Part shown: positions 1-9,183 of the stretch, in pieces
Numbering within the stretch: the first letter of the stretch is position 1
Layout of the letters: each line of letters starts with the position of its first letter
From: Chlorobiota bacterium
Lineage (GTDB): Bacteria; Bacteroidota; Ignavibacteria; Tepidaquicellales; OLB5
DNA length: 47,823 nt
Reading direction: 5' to 3'
Assembly: GCA_022616535.1 (NCBI GenBank)
Contig: JAKEEM010000024.1
Span: forward strand, 1-47,823
Made by a program: the position numbers and the translations under genes
Notes under the pieces: generated by a model
What the model saw: only the letters and a program-made list of their open reading frames with translations
What the model was told of the DNA's origin: nothing
Database searches by the model: none

Positions 1-2
1 CG

Positions 3-1801
3 AAATATTTCTACGGCGAGCTGGACGGTTTTTCAGAGGGTATTTCAGCCGACGAAAGCGGAGAAAGCGAACCATTCGTTAAAGTGATTAAGGAGGGTAC
101 TCATTATGTTTGCAATGACATTGAAACCAATGTTCAGCTGAAAAGCCGGAAGGATGAATTTATAAAGCAGGGATTTAAGTCATTTGCAGCTTTTCCGATT
201 AAGGTGAAAAACAAGGTTGTTGCCGTATATAATGTGTATTCTGAAAATATTAATGTATTTGAAAAGCAGGAAACAGACCTGCTGCTTGAGCTTGCCAATG
301 ATATTTCCTTTGCTTTAGAATACATTGAAGTGGAGCAGGAAAGACGGCTGATTGAGGGGCGGTACAGAAATATTGTGGAAACGGCTCCAATTGGCATAAT
401 TCTAAGCGTTGAGGGAAAGCTTGCATACGCTAATCCCGAGTTCGTTAAAATAATGAGGGCTAAAAGTCCTGAAGAACTGCTTGGAAAAGAAGTTATAAAG
501 TTCATACATCCCGAATTCCACGATGCTGTAGGCGAAAGAAGAAAAAGGATTTTAAAAGGGCTAAGCAATCCTGAAATTGAACAAATATGGAGCAGGATGG
601 ACGGCTCAAACGTTTATCTTTCGGTTTCGGCAATTCCATATTACTTAAATGAAAGCATCATCGGAGTCCAGGTTCTTGTTCGAGACATTACCGAGAGGCG
701 GAAGATGATTGAGGATTTAAAAATAAGCCAAGCGCGCCTTAAAGGCATTGTTGATTCTGCAATGGATGCAATAATTACAATAGATTCAAATAAGAAAATT
801 GTGGTATTCAACGAATCTGCCGAAATAATGTTCGGCTATAAATCAGAGGATGTATTTTTAAAAAAATTGAATATTCTTATCCCTCAGAGATTTCATGAAG
901 TTCATGATTCACATATAGATAGATTTGGCGGGTCAGGTGCTACAAGCAGAAGCATGGTCATTTAAACCCGTTAAGAGGAATTAGACAAAACGGAGAAGAG
1001 TTCCCAATCGAAGCCTCTATTTCACAAATTGAAATTGACGGTGAAAAATATTATACTGCGATAGTAAGGGATATATCTGTAAGGATGCAAAATGAGCGTG
1101 CATTGAATGAATCAAACGAACGCTTGCACTCGCTTGCGGCGCACCTGCAGACGGTAAGGGAAGACGAAAGAACTTCCGTTGCAAGGGAAATCCACGACCA
1201 GCTTGGGCAGGAGCTTACTGCTTTGAAGATGGATATAAGCTTCTTAAAGAAGCGCATTGAATCGACAAGAGATAATCCCGAATGGAATAATATTCTGGAG
1301 AACCTGAAATCGATGACTGAAGTGATTGACATGACTGTTAATTCCGTGAGGAGAATTGCACGCGAGCTCAGGCCTGATATACTGGACAAGCTCGGCTTAA
1401 TCGAAGCTATCGGATGGCATGCGGAGGAATTTGAAAAAAGGACAGGTATTAAATGCATTTTGAATTTGCAAAACGGAAAAATAAAGTTTGACGAGAATCT
1501 AAGCACTACCATATACCGTATCGTTCAGGAATGCTTAACAAACGTAGCAAGGCACTCCGCTGCAACTGAAGTTAGAATAACAATCCAAAGCGATGACTCC
1601 TATCTTCATCTCCGGATAGCTGATAACGGGAAGGGTATTTCCGAGGATGAAATCAACAACACAAAGTCATTGGGTCTGGTTGGAATAAGGGAAAGGGCGT
1701 ATTCGGCGGGGGGCGAGCTTAAAATTGAAGGTGAAAAGAACAAAGGAACGAAATTAAAAATAATCATTCCATTAAACGAACATGCCGGAAAATACTATTA
1801 A
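3..1801 (+). CDS. GAF-PAS-PAS-HisKA_3 sensor histidine kinase, 5' partial, one-base frameshift
   Basis: This is a cytoplasmic sensor kinase that should autophosphorylate on histidine and pass the phosphate to the regulator encoded next. The frame is open from the window edge, so the N-terminus lies outside; GTG at 84 is not the real start. In order it shows a GAF C-terminal part, a PAS domain (about 360-700), a second PAS domain (about 710-1080), a HisKA_3 dimerisation helix with the REIHDQLGQEL phospho-site (about 1180) and a HATPase domain with DNGKGIS and GLVGIRERA. Reading stops at 963 inside the second PAS domain, but the missing half continues one frame over from GHLNPLRGIRQNGEEFP. One extra G in the GG pair at 956-957 would restore a single protein. 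I infer a sequencing error or recent mutation. It overlaps the regulator by 20 bp. The family call is firm; the signal is unknown. Confidence 0.88.
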
Positions 1802-2429
1802 CATAATTATAGCAGACGACCACGCTTTTTTAAGAGAGGGCATAAAAAAAACAATCAGGGATGAAATCGATATGAGTATCATTGGCGAGGCTTCCAATGC
1901 GGCGGATTTACTTAGAGAAGTCAAGCAAAAGGAAGCAAACGTGGTTATACTTGATATTTCGATGCCCGGCAAAAGCGGGCTTGACGTTTTAAAGGATTTG
2001 AAGGCGATGAGGAAAAATCTGAAGGTGCTGATCTTAAGCATGCACCCCGAAGAGCGTTTTGCAATACGCGCATTAAAAGCCGGTGCGATGGGCTACCTTA
2101 CAAAGGAAAGCGCGCCCGATGAGCTTGTTAAGGCAATAAGAACGATTTTAACAGGAAGGAAATACGTTTCCAAACAGCTTTCAGATAAGCTCCTTGATAT
2201 TATAACTGCCGAAGAAAGCGGAAAACTGCCGCACGAGGAGCTTTCAGACAGGGAATTTGAGGTGTTTATTAAGATTGCATCAGGCAAAAAGGCGTCCGAG
2301 ATTGCCGAGGAGCTTTCAATAAGCATTCACACAGTTAATACCTACCGCGCAAGGATATTGGAAAAGCTTAACATGAGCTCTAACGTTGAGCTTACACAGT
2401 ATGCAATGCACAATAATTTAATTGATTGA
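1782..2429 (+). CDS. NarL/FixJ-family response regulator (receiver + LuxR-type HTH)
   Basis: A DNA-binding response regulator of 215 residues. The N-terminal receiver domain (about 5-120) has the acidic pair IIADDH, the phospho-acceptor aspartate in VVILDISMPG, a conserved serine in LILSMH and the lysine in YLTKES. The C-terminal GerE/LuxR helix-turn-helix (about 150-210) carries LSDREFEVFIKIASGKKASEIAEEL as the usual pattern, followed by SIHTVNTYRARILEKL. The ATG lies inside the end of the kinase gene, so the pair is translationally coupled and forms a cognate system. Length is normal for the family. Target genes cannot be read from the sequence. Confidence 0.93.
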   Translation: MPENTINIIIADDHAFLREGIKKTIRDEIDMSIIGEASNAADLLREVKQKEANVVILDISMPGKSGLDVLKDLKAMRKNLKVLILSMHPEERFAIRALKAGAMGYLTKESAPDELVKAIRTILTGRKYVSKQLSDKLLDIITAEESGKLPHEELSDREFEVFIKIASGKKASEIAEELSISIHTVNTYRARILEKLNMSSNVELTQYAMHNNLID

Positions 2430-2505
2430 TTTACAGTTAATTAAAGCTTCGCTTTAACCCTTGATTGTAATAATTTTAACTACATAACTTTCATAGTTTA
2501 CGCTC

Positions 2506-2535
2506 TAACCCTAAAATCACCTATGGGTTATTTTT
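2506..2535 (+). terminator. Possible intrinsic terminator after the response regulator
   Basis: TAACCC (2506-2511) can pair with GGGTTA (2525-2530) across a 13-base loop and is followed by a run of five T. The stem is only six pairs, so the call is tentative. The rest of the 124-base gap before the next gene shows nothing clear. Confidence 0.4.
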
Positions 2536-2553
2536 GTACAGTTTAAAAAATAC

Positions 2554-2925
2554 ATGCAAAATAAAATGTTCATAGTTGAAGACTCAGACCTGGTTGTAAC
2601 CAAGCTCGAAAAGCTTCTTGAGCCGCTGAGCGGGGTAAAAATCCAGGGCAGGGCTTCGGACGAATACACTGCCGTAAAAATGATTGATGAGCTCAATCCC
2701 GATTACGTTATACTCGATATATCTTTGAAATACGGCCACGGGCTAAGAGTTCTTGAGAAAATCGAGAACATGAAAAACAAACCGTACGTGATAGTATTAA
2801 CAAACCTTAATTATGAATTTTACAAAGATAAATGCCTTAAGCTTGGAGCCGATCACTTTTTCGATAAGGCAATGGAATTTGAAAAAGTGTATGACATCCT
2901 AAGCGAAAGAGTTTCGAAAAATTAG
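2554..2925 (+). CDS. Stand-alone CheY-like receiver protein
   Basis: A single receiver domain of 123 residues with no output domain. Key residues are visible: the acidic pair in IVEDSD near the start, the phospho-acceptor aspartate in VILDIS, a threonine in IVLTN and the lysine in FFDKAM. Such proteins act by protein contact or as phosphate shuttles in phosphorelays. The next gene is a histidine kinase whose proposed GTG start follows after 13 bases, so the two probably work together. The start is an ATG after an AT-rich stretch with no strong ribosome binding site. Confidence 0.85.
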   Translation: MQNKMFIVEDSDLVVTKLEKLLEPLSGVKIQGRASDEYTAVKMIDELNPDYVILDISLKYGHGLRVLEKIENMKNKPYVIVLTNLNYEFYKDKCLKLGADHFFDKAMEFEKVYDILSERVSKN

Positions 2926-2938
2926 TAGGGAAGACACA

Positions 2939-4121
2939 GTGAATCAAAAGAGCAGCACCTTACCCCTTGTGGCAGGTAACAGCCGTAACGGGACCGGAGA
3001 AAACAATACAGCTGGAGAAAACAATACAGCCGGAGAAAACAATACAGCCGGAGAAAACAAATACAGGAAGCTTTACGAATTCATCAAGAGTCAAAAAGCT
3101 TGAGCTGAACGAGGATTTATTCAGCTCAATGATACGCCACAGCACCGATATAATAACCGTCATTGATGAGCGGGGAAACATTCTGTACGAAAGCCCATCG
3201 GCAGGAACAATCCTTGGTTACGAAGAAGGCGAGCTAACCGGCAAAAATGCTTTTGATTTTGTTCACAAAGATGACTTAAGAAAAGTCCGTCAGGTTTTTT
3301 CAGAGGGTTTAGAAAATCCTCAAAAACCCGTAAAAGCCGAATACCGCTTCATGAAAAAAAACGGTTCTTACGTATACATTGAATCTGTTGGAACCAATTT
3401 TGCGGAGCTTGAATCAATCGGAGGCATTGTTGTAAATTCAAGAGACATTACCTCAAGGCGTGAAAAAGACGAGCAGCTTAACAAAGCCCTTGCTGAAAAG
3501 GAAGCAATGCTCCGCGAGATTCACCACCGAGTAAAAAACAATCTTCAGATAGTATCAAGCCTTTTGAGCCTTCAGGCGTCATCAACCGGCGACCCCAAGC
3601 TTAAGAGCCATTTGCTTGTAAGCCAGAACAGGGTGAAGGCGATGGCTTTAATACACCAGCTTTTGTACAGGACAAAAAATCTCGGCGCAATAGAAGCCGA
3701 AGAATACCTTTACAGCCTTTCGAGCCAGCTTCTTGCAAGCTACGGCGAAACCGGAAGCAGAATAAAGGTTAAGCTTTACTCATCCGATGTTTTTTTCCCG
3801 ATAGAAACAGCCGTTCCCTTCGGGCTATTGCTTAACGAGCTGATTACAAACTCGCTTAAGCACGCTTTTCCGAGGGAAAGGACCGGCGAAATCCGCATTA
3901 CGATTTCAAGGGCTGACGAGGGCTTATTCGAATTAATTTATTTCGATAACGGGATAGGGGTTCCTCCTGCAGGCAGCCGCACGGATTCATTCGGGTTAAA
4001 CCTTGTCGATACGCTTGTAAAACAGCTTGAAGGAACAATAGAAAACCTGTCCGTTGAGGGAACAAAGTATAAAATTATTTTCCGGGGGATTAATTATCAA
4101 GCGAGATTCAATATTACTTAA
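2939..4121 (+). CDS. PAS-HisKA_2 sensor histidine kinase, probable frameshift near the N-terminus
   Basis: A soluble sensor kinase with one PAS domain (MIRHSTDIITVIDERGNI onward, ending VVNSRDIT), a HisKA_2 helix with REIHHRVKNNLQIVSSLLSL and a HATPase domain (LLNELITNSLKHAF, DNGIGVP). The PAS-kinase frame alone gives only a TTG start at 2967 with no ribosome site. A better start is GTG 2939, preceded by AGGGAAG, in another frame; that frame reads a GENNTA hexapeptide repeat and then YRKLYEFIKSQK, typical of the region before a PAS domain, and stops at 3101. Losing one A from the run at 3093-3097 would join the frames as IKSQKLELNEDLF. I therefore infer one gene from 2939 with an indel; the TTG start is the alternative. 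HisKA_2 kinases often lack fused regulators, which fits the receiver gene upstream. Confidence 0.8.
2996..3062 (+). repeat. 18-bp tandem repeat inside the kinase gene, three copies plus a partial
   Basis: The unit GGAGAAAACAATACAGCC occurs at 2996-3013 (last base T), 3014-3031 and 3032-3049, with a diverging partial copy from 3050. The unit is a multiple of three and encodes GENNTA in the frame of the GTG start at 2939 (PEKTIQ in the other frame). It would form a flexible Asn/Thr-rich linker ahead of the PAS domain and is prone to copy-number change. Confidence 0.85.
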
Positions 4122-4255
4122 TTGATTATGTCCCTAATTGAAATAAATAATAACAACCCTTATGAGCTTAAAAAGTTTGGAGTTATGACCCCGGAATTTT
4201 TTGTTTTTTAAACAAGAGAAAATTAAAAAAAAAGAGAATTAAAAAGAGGTATTAA

Positions 4256-4444
4256 ATGATAAGCGCAATTTTTACTGCTGAATTAAAAGAACATCACAAA
4301 GGGAGCGAAAACATTTTTGAGTGGATTTTTGAAAACGGCGAATCCGTGCTTATTGATGAGGACGGCTACAGGAGCATTTTGAGACAATGCTATAAATACA
4401 AACCGGAGCTTTATGAACATGAGCAACGCTGGACTGATTTTTAA
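4256..4444 (+). CDS. Small protein of unknown function (62 aa)
   Basis: A 62-residue soluble, acidic protein with no signal peptide or membrane segment and no domain I recognise. Visible features are NIFEWIFENGESVLIDEDGY and a tyrosine-rich C-terminal half (CYKYKPELYEHEQRW). The start is supported by AGAGG seven bases before the ATG and the gene is closed by a good hairpin terminator, which together make it more credible than a chance frame. It follows the kinase gene after 134 bases and may be transcribed separately. Function unknown. Confidence 0.5.
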   Translation: MISAIFTAELKEHHKGSENIFEWIFENGESVLIDEDGYRSILRQCYKYKPELYEHEQRWTDF

Positions 4445-4470
4445 ATTAGAACGGATTGGTTCGGTAGAAA

Positions 4471-4502
4471 TTTTTAAGGGAGTTAAATACTCCCTTTATT
4501 TA
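4471..4502. terminator. Bidirectional intrinsic terminator
   Basis: AAGGGAGT (4476-4483) and ACTCCCTT (4489-4496) form an eight-pair stem with a five-base loop, with T-rich flanks on both sides. It can end the small gene on the plus strand and the tRNA-Ser transcript on the minus strand. Confidence 0.75.
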
Positions 4503-4541
4503 TTAAATTAAATTTGGAATGTAATCTGAATTTTAAACCAG

Positions 4542-4632
4542 CGGAGAGGGAGGGATTCGAACCCTCGATAGAGGTTTAAGCCCCTATGACGGTTTAGCAA
4601 ACCGTTGATTTCAGCCACTCATCCACCTCTCC
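4542..4632 (-). tRNA. tRNA-Ser (anticodon GCT)
   Basis: Read on the minus strand this folds as a class II tRNA of 91 bases. The acceptor stem GGAGAGG pairs with CCTCTCC, the D arm contains TGGCTGAAA, the anticodon arm is ACGGT-TTGCTAA-ACCGT with GCT in the loop, a long variable arm (AGGGGCTTAAACCTCT) follows, and the T arm is GAGGG-TTCGAAC-CCTC. The discriminator is G, as usual for serine tRNAs. CCA is not encoded and must be added. It decodes AGC/AGU serine codons. Confidence 0.96.
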
Positions 4633-4691
4633 TAGATGTAAAAAAATGATGAAAAATATGGTAATCACTTATTAACAGAACAATTGATAAA

Positions 4692-4770
4692 CCTATGACG
4701 GTTTAGTCCGCCAACCGGCGGATTGATTTCAGCCACTGCACCCGCCTAAGGCGGGCTAATCCACCTCTCC
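4692..4770 (-). pseudogene. Degenerate 5' half of tRNA-Ser carrying two palindromes
   Basis: This stretch repeats the 5' half of the neighbouring tRNA-Ser: the acceptor strand, D arm and 3' side of the anticodon stem are recognisable, but the variable and T arms are missing. Two palindromes disrupt it. TCCGCC-AACC-GGCGGA (4707-4722) replaces one side of the anticodon stem and part of the loop, and CCCGCC-TAA-GGCGGG (4741-4755) interrupts the D-arm side. It cannot fold as a tRNA. It is best explained as a partial duplication with palindromic insertions. Confidence 0.7.
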
Positions 4771-5003
4771 ATTTATGACTGAAAGCACAAATTTACGAAT
4801 ATTAATGCTTTTAATAAAGTAAGTTATTGGACTTATATTGTCGGGACTTACGTCCAGACATAGAGAGGAAAGGAAGGATATTGAATAAGTAGAAAACCAG
4901 TCAAAGCCGACTAACCTTTAGCCCTACCTTTTTACCACATTTTAGCCATATTTTTCTTGAAAAAATTTATTAAATTAAGTTTAATCAAACTTATCACAGT
5001 GAT

Positions 5004-6143
5004 ATGAAAAAGCTAATACTTACAATTGTTTTTTTCTCATCCCAGACATTTTTATTTGCGCAGAATAAAGACGCCGTGAAATTTTTCAACTCAGGCGTTG
5101 AAGCAGAAAGAACAGGCAACTACAATGAGGCGATTTTTTACTACACTATGGCTGCCGATATGGACAGGGACTACGCCGACCCGTATTTGAGGCGAGGCGA
5201 TATATACAAAAGAATGAAAAATTACGGCAGTGCTAAAAGCGATTATAACAAAGTAGTCTCCTTAAACCCGAAGAATGAAGCGGTTTTAATGAACCTCGGG
5301 CAGATTAATTACGAGCTTAAGGATTATGAGGGCGCGGTATCAAGCTTAACTAAGTTAATCGAGCTTAATTCAAACAATGCTGATGCTTATTACATCAGGG
5401 CTAATTCATACTCCGTTTTAAAGGATTTCAGCAAAGCCGCTGGCGATTACTCTAAAGTTTTAGAGCTCAATCCCAATTACTCCGATGCGAGCGATAAGCT
5501 TAATAAAATAAAGAGCGAGCATAATATCGATATTGCCTCAAATGAGAAGACTGAAACAAAAGAAGAGACTAAGGAAATCGCAGTGAAAGAAGAGCCAAAA
5601 GAAGAAGTAAAGGAAAATCTAAGGAAAGAGGAAGTAGTTGTCAAAGAGGAGCCGAAGGAAGAAATTAAAACCGATGTTGTTGAATCAGGTCCGACTGCGG
5701 AAGATTACATAATGAAGGGTCTGGCTTTTTACGAGGGAAAAGATTTTCTAAGCGCGCTTGAGAAGTATAACAGGGCAGTTGAGCTTAAGCCATCGCTTGC
5801 CGAGTCATATTATCACCGTGGCAGGGCTTATACGGAATTAAATGATTTTCCATCTGCGATAAGAGAATACTCAAAAACAATTGAGCTTGACCCCGGGCAC
5901 GAAAAGGCACACATTAACAGGGGATATATCTATAACGAAACGAAGGATTACGAAAAAGCAATCAAGGATTTTAAAAGGGGAGTAGAAATCAACCCTAACT
6001 CTGCATTCGGCTACTATAATATGGGTGTTGCCTACTACAATATTGGCAATAAGGAAAAAGCGGTCGAAAGCTTCCAGCAGGCAGCCAGACTCGGCGATAC
6101 AGATACTCAGGAGTGGCTTAAATCAAACGGCTACAGCTGGTAA
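5004..6143 (+). CDS. Exported tetratricopeptide-repeat protein
   Basis: A 379-residue protein with an N-terminal signal peptide (MKKLILTIVFFSSQTFLFAQ, cleavage likely after FAQ). It has two arrays of about four TPR units each: residues about 24-160 and about 231-370, with the usual A..Y..RG, Y..A..DY and L.PN patterns. They are joined by a 60-residue linker very rich in glutamate and lysine (KEEPKEE repeats). TPR arrays bind other proteins, so a periplasmic or surface scaffold role is likely, but no partner is evident. It ends five bases from the convergent VOC gene and sits alone on its strand. Confidence 0.85.
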   Translation: MKKLILTIVFFSSQTFLFAQNKDAVKFFNSGVEAERTGNYNEAIFYYTMAADMDRDYADPYLRRGDIYKRMKNYGSAKSDYNKVVSLNPKNEAVLMNLGQINYELKDYEGAVSSLTKLIELNSNNADAYYIRANSYSVLKDFSKAAGDYSKVLELNPNYSDASDKLNKIKSEHNIDIASNEKTETKEETKEIAVKEEPKEEVKENLRKEEVVVKEEPKEEIKTDVVESGPTAEDYIMKGLAFYEGKDFLSALEKYNRAVELKPSLAESYYHRGRAYTELNDFPSAIREYSKTIELDPGHEKAHINRGYIYNETKDYEKAIKDFKRGVEINPNSAFGYYNMGVAYYNIGNKEKAVESFQQAARLGDTDTQEWLKSNGYSW

Positions 6144-6148
6144 TTGTT

Positions 6149-6532
6149 TTACACCTCATACGTTGTTATTTCAAGCTCGTGCCCGTCAGGGTCTTTAAAG
6201 TAAATTGAGTGTGATATATTGTGGTCCCGAAATTCAAACTCAAATCCCTTTTCCGTTAATGTTTTCATTGCACCCTCAAAGTTTTTCCTGTCCGCCCTGA
6301 ATGCAAGGTGCATCATAGCAAGCGTGTTCCAGTCAGGAGTAGGCGAGGGACTCGTGCCTTTGACCTTAAATAAAGCAATACAGGTGCCGCCTTTGCCCAC
6401 CATTGTTGGAACACCGCCCCACTCGCCTGCGTAATAATGCTCTAGCCCAAGGACTTCTTTATACCATTTCACGGAACGTTCTATATCCGTGACGGTGATT
6501 GCAATATGGTCAATTCTCTCAAGTGTAAACAT
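6149..6532 (-). CDS. VOC (glyoxalase/bleomycin-resistance/dioxygenase) family protein
   Basis: A single-module VOC protein of 127 residues. The paired beta-alpha-beta-beta-beta motifs are visible: IDHIAITVTDIERSVKWYKEVLG in the first half and MMHLAFRA...YFKDPDGHELEI in the second, with the expected metal ligands (His near residue 9, His of MMHLAF, Glu of GHELEI). Members include glyoxalase I, fosfomycin-resistance enzymes and dioxygenases; the substrate cannot be named here. It is last in a minus-strand run, 13 bases after the ureohydrolase gene, so probably co-transcribed with it. Confidence 0.85.
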   Translation of the reverse strand: MFTLERIDHIAITVTDIERSVKWYKEVLGLEHYYAGEWGGVPTMVGKGGTCIALFKVKGTSPSPTPDWNTLAMMHLAFRADRKNFEGAMKTLTEKGFEFEFRDHNISHSIYFKDPDGHELEITTYEV

Positions 6533-6545
6533 TTTGTAAAAATTT

Positions 6546-7439
6546 TTAAAACTTATAATTTAAAATTTTATAAACAAGCTTTGCGGTGAGAAAATCGGGA
6601 AACGGGAAATTTTTCCTTGGTGCAAGCTCAACCACGTCAAAACCAAGCAGATTTCTCCGCTCGCATACTTTCTTAAGCAGCTTCATTGTTTCATGCCAGT
6701 AAAAGCCGTTCGGCTCCGGTGTTCCGGTAGAAGGCATAATAGAGGGGTCGAAATAATCTACATCGAATGTAATGTATACATTCTTATCCAGCGTGTCGAT
6801 TATTTTTTCTGTGAAAACCGAATCGAAGCCTTCATTTCTGATTTGATGCGCGTAAAATGTGTTAATTTTTTTTTCCTTGATGAAATTAAATTCCTCCAGG
6901 CACTGCGCTCTAATACCGACTTGCGTAATTTTCGTTGTGAACTCCGCAACTCGTGCCGCAAAGCTTGCGTGTGAGTATTTGCTTTCCTCGTAATGGTCGC
7001 GCAAATCCGAGTGCGCATCGAAATGCAGGATTGATAGGTTTTCGTATGAATCAAAATGCGCTTTAATGGGCGCTGTTGATATCGAGTGCTCGCCTCCGAG
7101 CGTTACTACGAATTTACCCTCGTCAATTAATGACTTAACATTTTTATAAATTAAATCAAGCGCTTTTTTCCCGTGGAGCTTACCGAAAGCAAGAGGTTTA
7201 AGCGAAGCAATTCCGTGCGAAAAACAGACTTCTTTTTGGGTCTCCTCGTCAAAAAACTCAACGTAGTGAGATGCCTTTAGTATTGCATCCGGACCTTTAG
7301 CCGCGCCCTTGCCGTATGAAGTGGTTTTTTCGTAAGGACAGGAGAGAATTGCAATTTTGGAGCTTTCAAATGAGGAATACTGCCTTGTGATTGCTAAAAA
7401 ATTCTTTTTGGGCGAAAGAACTGAGAACTTTTTAGGCAT
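6546..7439 (-). CDS. speB: Agmatinase-like ureohydrolase (arginase family)
   Basis: A manganese-dependent ureohydrolase of 297 residues, most likely agmatinase, which converts agmatine to putrescine and urea. All family metal-binding motifs are present: GGEHS (about 115-119), FDAHSDLRD (about 140-148) and TFDVDYFDPS (about 224-233), followed by the substrate-loop motif STGTPEPNGF. Length and the TGTPEP motif fit agmatinase better than arginase or formimidoylglutamase, though specificity is not proven. It lies 13 bases downstream of dnaX on the same strand. A putative SpeG-like acetyltransferase elsewhere in the window could act on the same polyamine pool. Confidence 0.88.
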   Translation of the reverse strand: MPKKFSVLSPKKNFLAITRQYSSFESSKIAILSCPYEKTTSYGKGAAKGPDAILKASHYVEFFDEETQKEVCFSHGIASLKPLAFGKLHGKKALDLIYKNVKSLIDEGKFVVTLGGEHSISTAPIKAHFDSYENLSILHFDAHSDLRDHYEESKYSHASFAARVAEFTTKITQVGIRAQCLEEFNFIKEKKINTFYAHQIRNEGFDSVFTEKIIDTLDKNVYITFDVDYFDPSIMPSTGTPEPNGFYWHETMKLLKKVCERRNLLGFDVVELAPRKNFPFPDFLTAKLVYKILNYKF

Positions 7440-7452
7440 TGGTTATTAGGAG

Positions 7453-9183
7453 TTAATTAATTTCCTTGGCGTTTAATTCCTTAATCAGTATTGAGCGGAT
7501 TTTTTCGTAATTTTCCTCAGCGGCTTGAGGATTATTTTTATCGGGTGGTTTTTCATCATGCGTAGAAGATGAAACAAATTCTGAGTTTTTTACAAGGTTA
7601 ATCGATATGGTCTGCCCGAAGTATTTTGAAACCTTGCCCGAGAGGTAATCCTTGTAGCCGTCAACAAGCTCATATGTGCTGTCATCCACCTGAATTACAA
7701 GGTTCCCTTTTTCGTCTTTTGCTCCCGGAGCCGAAAGGCAGGTGGAGTCTTTAATTATGCTGTAAACCCACTTGCGCTCGGAGCGGATTTGGTCTTTAAT
7801 CGAGCTCCAGTGAGAATTTATGTCATTAGCTGCTTCGGTTAAACTGACAGCACTTTGCTCAATCTCAGCCGGCTGGGGGTTATCCCTGATTTGCGGCTGG
7901 ATTTCATCCGGCGGATTTGCTTTCTTAATCTCGGTTTTCGACTGGCTTTCGCCATGTTTCAGCTCATCGTCAGATTGGGAAGTTTCTTGGTTTAGTTTCC
8001 CCGCACTGCCCGAAGCCGAACGAAGCTCCTTAATATCCTCAATTATTTGCGATATGTCTTTTGTATCGGTGAATTTAATCAGCTCAACAAGCAAAGCTTC
8101 AATGAGCGTTCTCTGGTTTGAGGAATACTTAAAGTTAAACTCAGTTTGAAGAATCAGCTTAAGCGAGTTAATAATTTCAAGCTCGGTGAATTTTCCCGAA
8201 TATTCCGCATACTTTTGCTTAACGGAATCCGATTCCATAATCAGCTCGCCGGATTTTGTGGATATTGCCACGAGCAAATTCCTGTAATGCTCGGTAAGCC
8301 CATCGAGGAATGTCTGCATATCGTAACCCTTGTTCATCAGGTCTTCAAAATAGTTCAGTATACCGTTTGCGTTCTTGTTTTTTACTAAATCCGTTATTTG
8401 GAAATACACATCGCTTTCTGCAAGATTGAAAAACGATTTCAGCTTATCGAATGTAATGTTGTTATCCGAATATGCCGCCGCCATATCGAATAAACCCTGT
8501 GCATCCCGCATTGAGCCGTCGCCCTTCTTGGATAGAAAGAAAAGCGATTCGTCGTCAATTTTGACTTTCTCCTCATTTGCAATATGCCTAAGGCGTGATT
8601 TAATTTCTTCTATTGTAAGGCGCTTAAAATCGAATTTCTGGCAGCGGCCTAAAATTGTGAGCGGCACTTTTTCAGGTGCTGTGGTTGCAAATATAAACAC
8701 AATGTAGGGCGGCGGTTCCTCAAGTGTTTTCAAAAGTGCGTTGAATGAGGCGCCTGTGAGCATGTGGACTTCATCAATAATAAATATCTTGTACTTTGAG
8801 CGGACAGGACCATATTTGACTTTCTCTTTTAGCTCTCTAACATCATCAATATTCCTGTTCGATGCGCCGTCGATTTCAAACACGTCGGGGTGGTTGCGGT
8901 TATCATTGTTGATTTCATTGCAGCTCGGGCACTGGTTGCAGGGCTCTCCGTCAGCTTGGCGGTTTGTGCAGTTGAGCGTTTTGGCAAGGAGTCTTGCCAC
9001 GGTAGTTTTGCCTACACCGCGCGGACCCGAAAACAAATACGCGTGCGAAATGCGGTTATTCTTTACAGCATTGCGTATGGTTTTGGTTATAAACTCCTGC
9101 GATGTTACATCCTCAAACCTTTGTGGACGCCATTTACGCGCTGTTACTTTGTAGCTTGAGTTTTCGTTGAATAGTTCCGCCAT
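7453..9183 (-). CDS. dnaX: DNA polymerase III subunit gamma/tau
   Basis: The clamp-loader ATPase of the replicative polymerase, 576 residues. It shows the AAA+ Walker A GPRGVGKT (about 53-60), the structural zinc cysteines (C72, C82, C85, C88 by my count), Walker B IIDEVHML and the sensor GRCQKFDF, then domain III (residues about 245-370). A low-complexity charged linker (about 385-445) leads to a C-terminal domain like that of tau, which binds the polymerase. I see no obvious slippery heptamer for a gamma product. It begins immediately after the stop of the beta-propeller gene and is followed by the ureohydrolase gene 13 bases on, so it appears to be part of a minus-strand operon. Confidence 0.96.
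   Translation of the reverse strand: MAELFNENSSYKVTARKWRPQRFEDVTSQEFITKTIRNAVKNNRISHAYLFSGPRGVGKTTVARLLAKTLNCTNRQADGEPCNQCPSCNEINNDNRNHPDVFEIDGASNRNIDDVRELKEKVKYGPVRSKYKIFIIDEVHMLTGASFNALLKTLEEPPPYIVFIFATTAPEKVPLTILGRCQKFDFKRLTIEEIKSRLRHIANEEKVKIDDESLFFLSKKGDGSMRDAQGLFDMAAAYSDNNITFDKLKSFFNLAESDVYFQITDLVKNKNANGILNYFEDLMNKGYDMQTFLDGLTEHYRNLLVAISTKSGELIMESDSVKQKYAEYSGKFTELEIINSLKLILQTEFNFKYSSNQRTLIEALLVELIKFTDTKDISQIIEDIKELRSASGSAGKLNQETSQSDDELKHGESQSKTEIKKANPPDEIQPQIRDNPQPAEIEQSAVSLTEAANDINSHWSSIKDQIRSERKWVYSIIKDSTCLSAPGAKDEKGNLVIQVDDSTYELVDGYKDYLSGKVSKYFGQTISINLVKNSEFVSSSTHDEKPPDKNNPQAAEENYEKIRSILIKELNAKEIN

Noticed and set aside
4128-4211. 27-codon frame MSLIEINNNNPYELKKFGVM... between the kinase and the 62-residue gene
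   Set aside because: Very short, no clear ribosome binding site, AT-rich and without any recognisable feature.
7453-9183. Programmed frameshift in dnaX producing a gamma subunit
   Set aside because: The A-rich stretches in the linker do not form a slippery heptamer in the right frame, and no following stem is evident.
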